This document shows positions 62,512-64,000 of a stretch of DNA of 64,000 bases, piece by piece (the stretch's first letter is position 1; every line of letters starts with the position of its first letter). The notes beneath the pieces are model-generated. The model saw only the letters and a program-made list of their open reading frames with translations, did no database searches and had not been told where the DNA came from. The stretch comes from Candidatus Gastranaerophilales bacterium (GTDB taxonomy: Bacteria; Cyanobacteriota; Vampirovibrionia; Gastranaerophilales; Gastranaerophilaceae), in the NCBI GenBank assembly GCA_928722015.1, contig CAKMWI010000010.1, positions 35,248 through 99,247 on the forward strand, read 5' to 3'. Position numbers and translations under genes: made by a program.

Positions 62512-63795
62512 ATGACTAATAATGTTGTTATTGGTGCTCAATGGGGAGATGAAGGTAAGGCAAAAATTACCGATCTTTTAGCTCAAAATGCAGATTTAAT
62601 TATTCGTTATCAGGGAGGATGCAATGCTGGACATACAGTTGTTGCACATGGTAAAACTTTTAAATTCCACCTTATTCCGTCAGGAATTTTGTATGAGGGA
62701 AAAATTTGCTTGATTGGAAATGGAACTGTAATTCTTCCTGAATATTTTCAGAAAGAAATTGATGGTTTAAAAGCAGAAAATATTGATTTATCAGGCTTAA
62801 AAGTAAGTCCTCTTGCGAGTATAACAATGCCTTGGCATACTGAAGTTGATGGGTATTCTGAAGATAATGCATCAAAAGGTAAAATTGGTACTACTAAAAA
62901 AGGAATAGGACCTACTTATACTGATAAAATGCAACGAATTGGATTAAAAATTGAAGATTTATATTCACCTGAAGCATTATCTGAAAAATTGGATATTATT
63001 TTGCCATTAAAGAATAAACAATTAAAAGAGGTTTATGGTTTAAAAACTTATTCAAAAGATGAAGTTTTAGAGCTTTGTGAGGAATATGCTGAAATATTCA
63101 GACCTTATGTTTGTTTTGATTGGCAAGATTTATTGGCTGAAGCAAAGCGTTCAGGTAAAAAGATTTTATTTGAAGGTGCTCAAGGAGTAATGTTGGATGT
63201 TGATTTTGGAACATATCCATTTGTAACAAGCTCAAATCCTATTGGAGGAGGGGCTTGTATTGGTTCTGGATATGGACCAAAAATGATTGATAACGTTATC
63301 GGCGTTGCAAAGGCTTACTGTACAAGGGTTGGCGAAGGCCCATTTATTACAGAATTAACAGATGAAGTTGGCAAAAAAATTCAGGATATTGGTCATGAAT
63401 TTGGCGTAACTACAGGTAGACCTCGACGTTGTGGTTGGTTTGATGCAGTTACGATGAAATATGCATGTTTGGTTGGAGGTATAACTTCTATTGCGTTAAC
63501 GAAGATAGATGTTTTTGATTCTTTTGACGAGATAAATTTATGTGTTGCTTATAAAGATAAACGGAATGGAAAAGTTTATACTTCATATCCTACAGATGTG
63601 TTTGTTCACAAATACTTAGAGCCTGTTTATGAAACTCATAAAGGCTGGGGGGTAGATATTTCAAATGTCCGTAAATATGAAGATTTGCCTGAAAATGCAA
63701 AAAAATATTTACAAAGATTGGAATCTGTTTTAGAAACTCCTATTTCAATTGTGTCGGTCGGACCGGATAGAGAACAAACTATTTTCAAGATATAG
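62512..63795 (+). CDS. purA: Adenylosuccinate synthetase
   Basis: First committed step from IMP to AMP, using GTP and aspartate. N-terminal GAQWGDEGKAKITDLL (usual GDEGKGK reads GDEGKAK), then GGCNAGHTVV, TTKKGIGPTY, GAQGVMLDVDFGTYPFVTSSNP, and the aspartate loop TTGRPRRCGWFD. 427 residues, normal. AAAGGGA precedes the ATG. A hairpin terminator follows, whose 3' arm also feeds the next gene. Confidence 0.96.
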   Translation: MTNNVVIGAQWGDEGKAKITDLLAQNADLIIRYQGGCNAGHTVVAHGKTFKFHLIPSGILYEGKICLIGNGTVILPEYFQKEIDGLKAENIDLSGLKVSPLASITMPWHTEVDGYSEDNASKGKIGTTKKGIGPTYTDKMQRIGLKIEDLYSPEALSEKLDIILPLKNKQLKEVYGLKTYSKDEVLELCEEYAEIFRPYVCFDWQDLLAEAKRSGKKILFEGAQGVMLDVDFGTYPFVTSSNPIGGGACIGSGYGPKMIDNVIGVAKAYCTRVGEGPFITELTDEVGKKIQDIGHEFGVTTGRPRRCGWFDAVTMKYACLVGGITSIALTKIDVFDSFDEINLCVAYKDKRNGKVYTSYPTDVFVHKYLEPVYETHKGWGVDISNVRKYEDLPENAKKYLQRLESVLETPISIVSVGPDREQTIFKI

Positions 63796-63836
63796 TATGC
63801 TTTTGTAAATATTTCTTAAATTTTGAGCAATTAAAT

Positions 63837-63875
63837 CTACTTATGTGTTTTCATGAATACATAGGTAGTTTTTTT
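63837..63875 (+). terminator. Terminator after purA, overlapping the next gene's ribosome site
   Basis: CTACTTATGTGTT pairs with AATACATAGGTAG (with two G-U pairs), followed by seven T and at once the ATG at 63876. The AGGTAG in the 3' arm is the only SD-like sequence for that start. Confidence 0.8.
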
Positions 63876-64000
63876 ATGAAAGTTATTCCGAATTATACAA
63901 TAATAGCCCCTAATATTGGCGCCAATGCATCAACAAGGGTAAATAAATCTTTTACAGGAGATTCTTCTTCCAATCAGGTGAATTCTTTATCAAATGTAAC
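63876..64000 (+). CDS. 5' end of an F-T-G-motif protein (runs off the window)
   Basis: 41 codons are visible from the ATG at 63876. It carries KSFTGDSSS at residues 24-32, an F-T-G motif like those at 42320, 45696 and inside 51237-52568. The only ribosome-site candidate is the AGGTAG of the purA terminator arm. Function unknown. Confidence 0.55.
   Translation, partial: MKVIPNYTIIAPNIGANASTRVNKSFTGDSSSNQVNSLSNV

Noticed and set aside
49452..63830. ATTTTGAGCAAT present both in the rny/ymdB hairpin and after purA (63819-63830)
   Set aside because: A 12-mer in AT-rich DNA; only the first copy is part of an inverted repeat, so chance is likely.
1..64000. CRISPR arrays, insertion sequences, prophage, tRNA or rRNA genes
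   Set aside because: No regularly spaced repeats, transposase, integrase or phage motifs, or cloverleaf-like sequences were seen in any gap.

Overview
The window is strongly AT-rich and densely coded on both strands. It comes from a diderm bacterium: it carries two autotransporter-type surface proteins with C-terminal beta-barrels, yet also a Gram-positive-like set of genes (RNase Y with YmdB, GatB, YvcK, a YuaF/flotillin pair, a single bifunctional Rel). Together with pseudopilin-like proteins and several lineage-type proteins that carry an F-T-G-x-F-like motif, this points to a gut member of the Vampirovibrionia/Melainabacteria (order Gastranaerophilales), the non-photosynthetic relatives of Cyanobacteria. 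The taxonomic call is inference; no rRNA or tRNA gene was found in the window. The genetic code is standard, and the only recoding seen is the +1 frameshift in prfB.

Region by region. 1-1.9 kb: 3' part of an autotransporter. 1.9-9.6 kb: mixed genes, namely a ferritin-like protein, an ICMT-like membrane methyltransferase, a zinc-ribbon/pseudopilin hybrid, frameshifted prfB, a UshA-like phosphatase and a TM1266-like regulator. 9.6-18.2 kb, minus strand: glyS, a large TPR protein, a secreted GHL10 glycosidase operon and ispG. 18.2-20.8 kb, plus strand: phosphoesterase, YkgJ-type cysteine-cluster protein and rlmN. 20.8-27.2 kb, minus strand: histidine kinase and NarL-type regulator, panC/panB, yvcK and pxpA. 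27.3-33.8 kb, plus strand: two GT2 glycosyltransferases and a 1.4-kilo-residue autotransporter. 33.8-42.2 kb: rpsT, rpsB-tsf, ribD, a UPF0173 hydrolase, gshB, tsaD and gap. 42.3-53.5 kb: lineage-specific proteins, a GlmS isomerase-domain protein, gatB, a LOG-family protein, a PHP phosphoesterase, ymdB, rny and a DUF167 protein. 53.7-64 kb, plus strand: rel with a YuaF-like protein and flotillin, a MurF-like ligase, a flavoprotein module (NfnA/PyrK-like subunit, a small Cys protein, etfB, etfA), purA, and the start of another F-T-G-motif protein.

Most genes start behind a clear Shine-Dalgarno (SD) sequence. A distinct minority (ispG, the YkgJ-type gene, the first GT2, tsaD, ribD, the DUF167 gene, the MurF-like gene, and nearly rel) have none. 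Instead they have a -10-like hexamer about 6 nt before the ATG, which predicts leaderless mRNAs. Other points of interest are the Pmp-like GGAI/FxGN repeats of the large autotransporter, an orphan terminator upstream of gap that suggests a small RNA, a foldable rpsB leader, and a terminator whose 3' arm doubles as the SD of the next gene at the end of the window.
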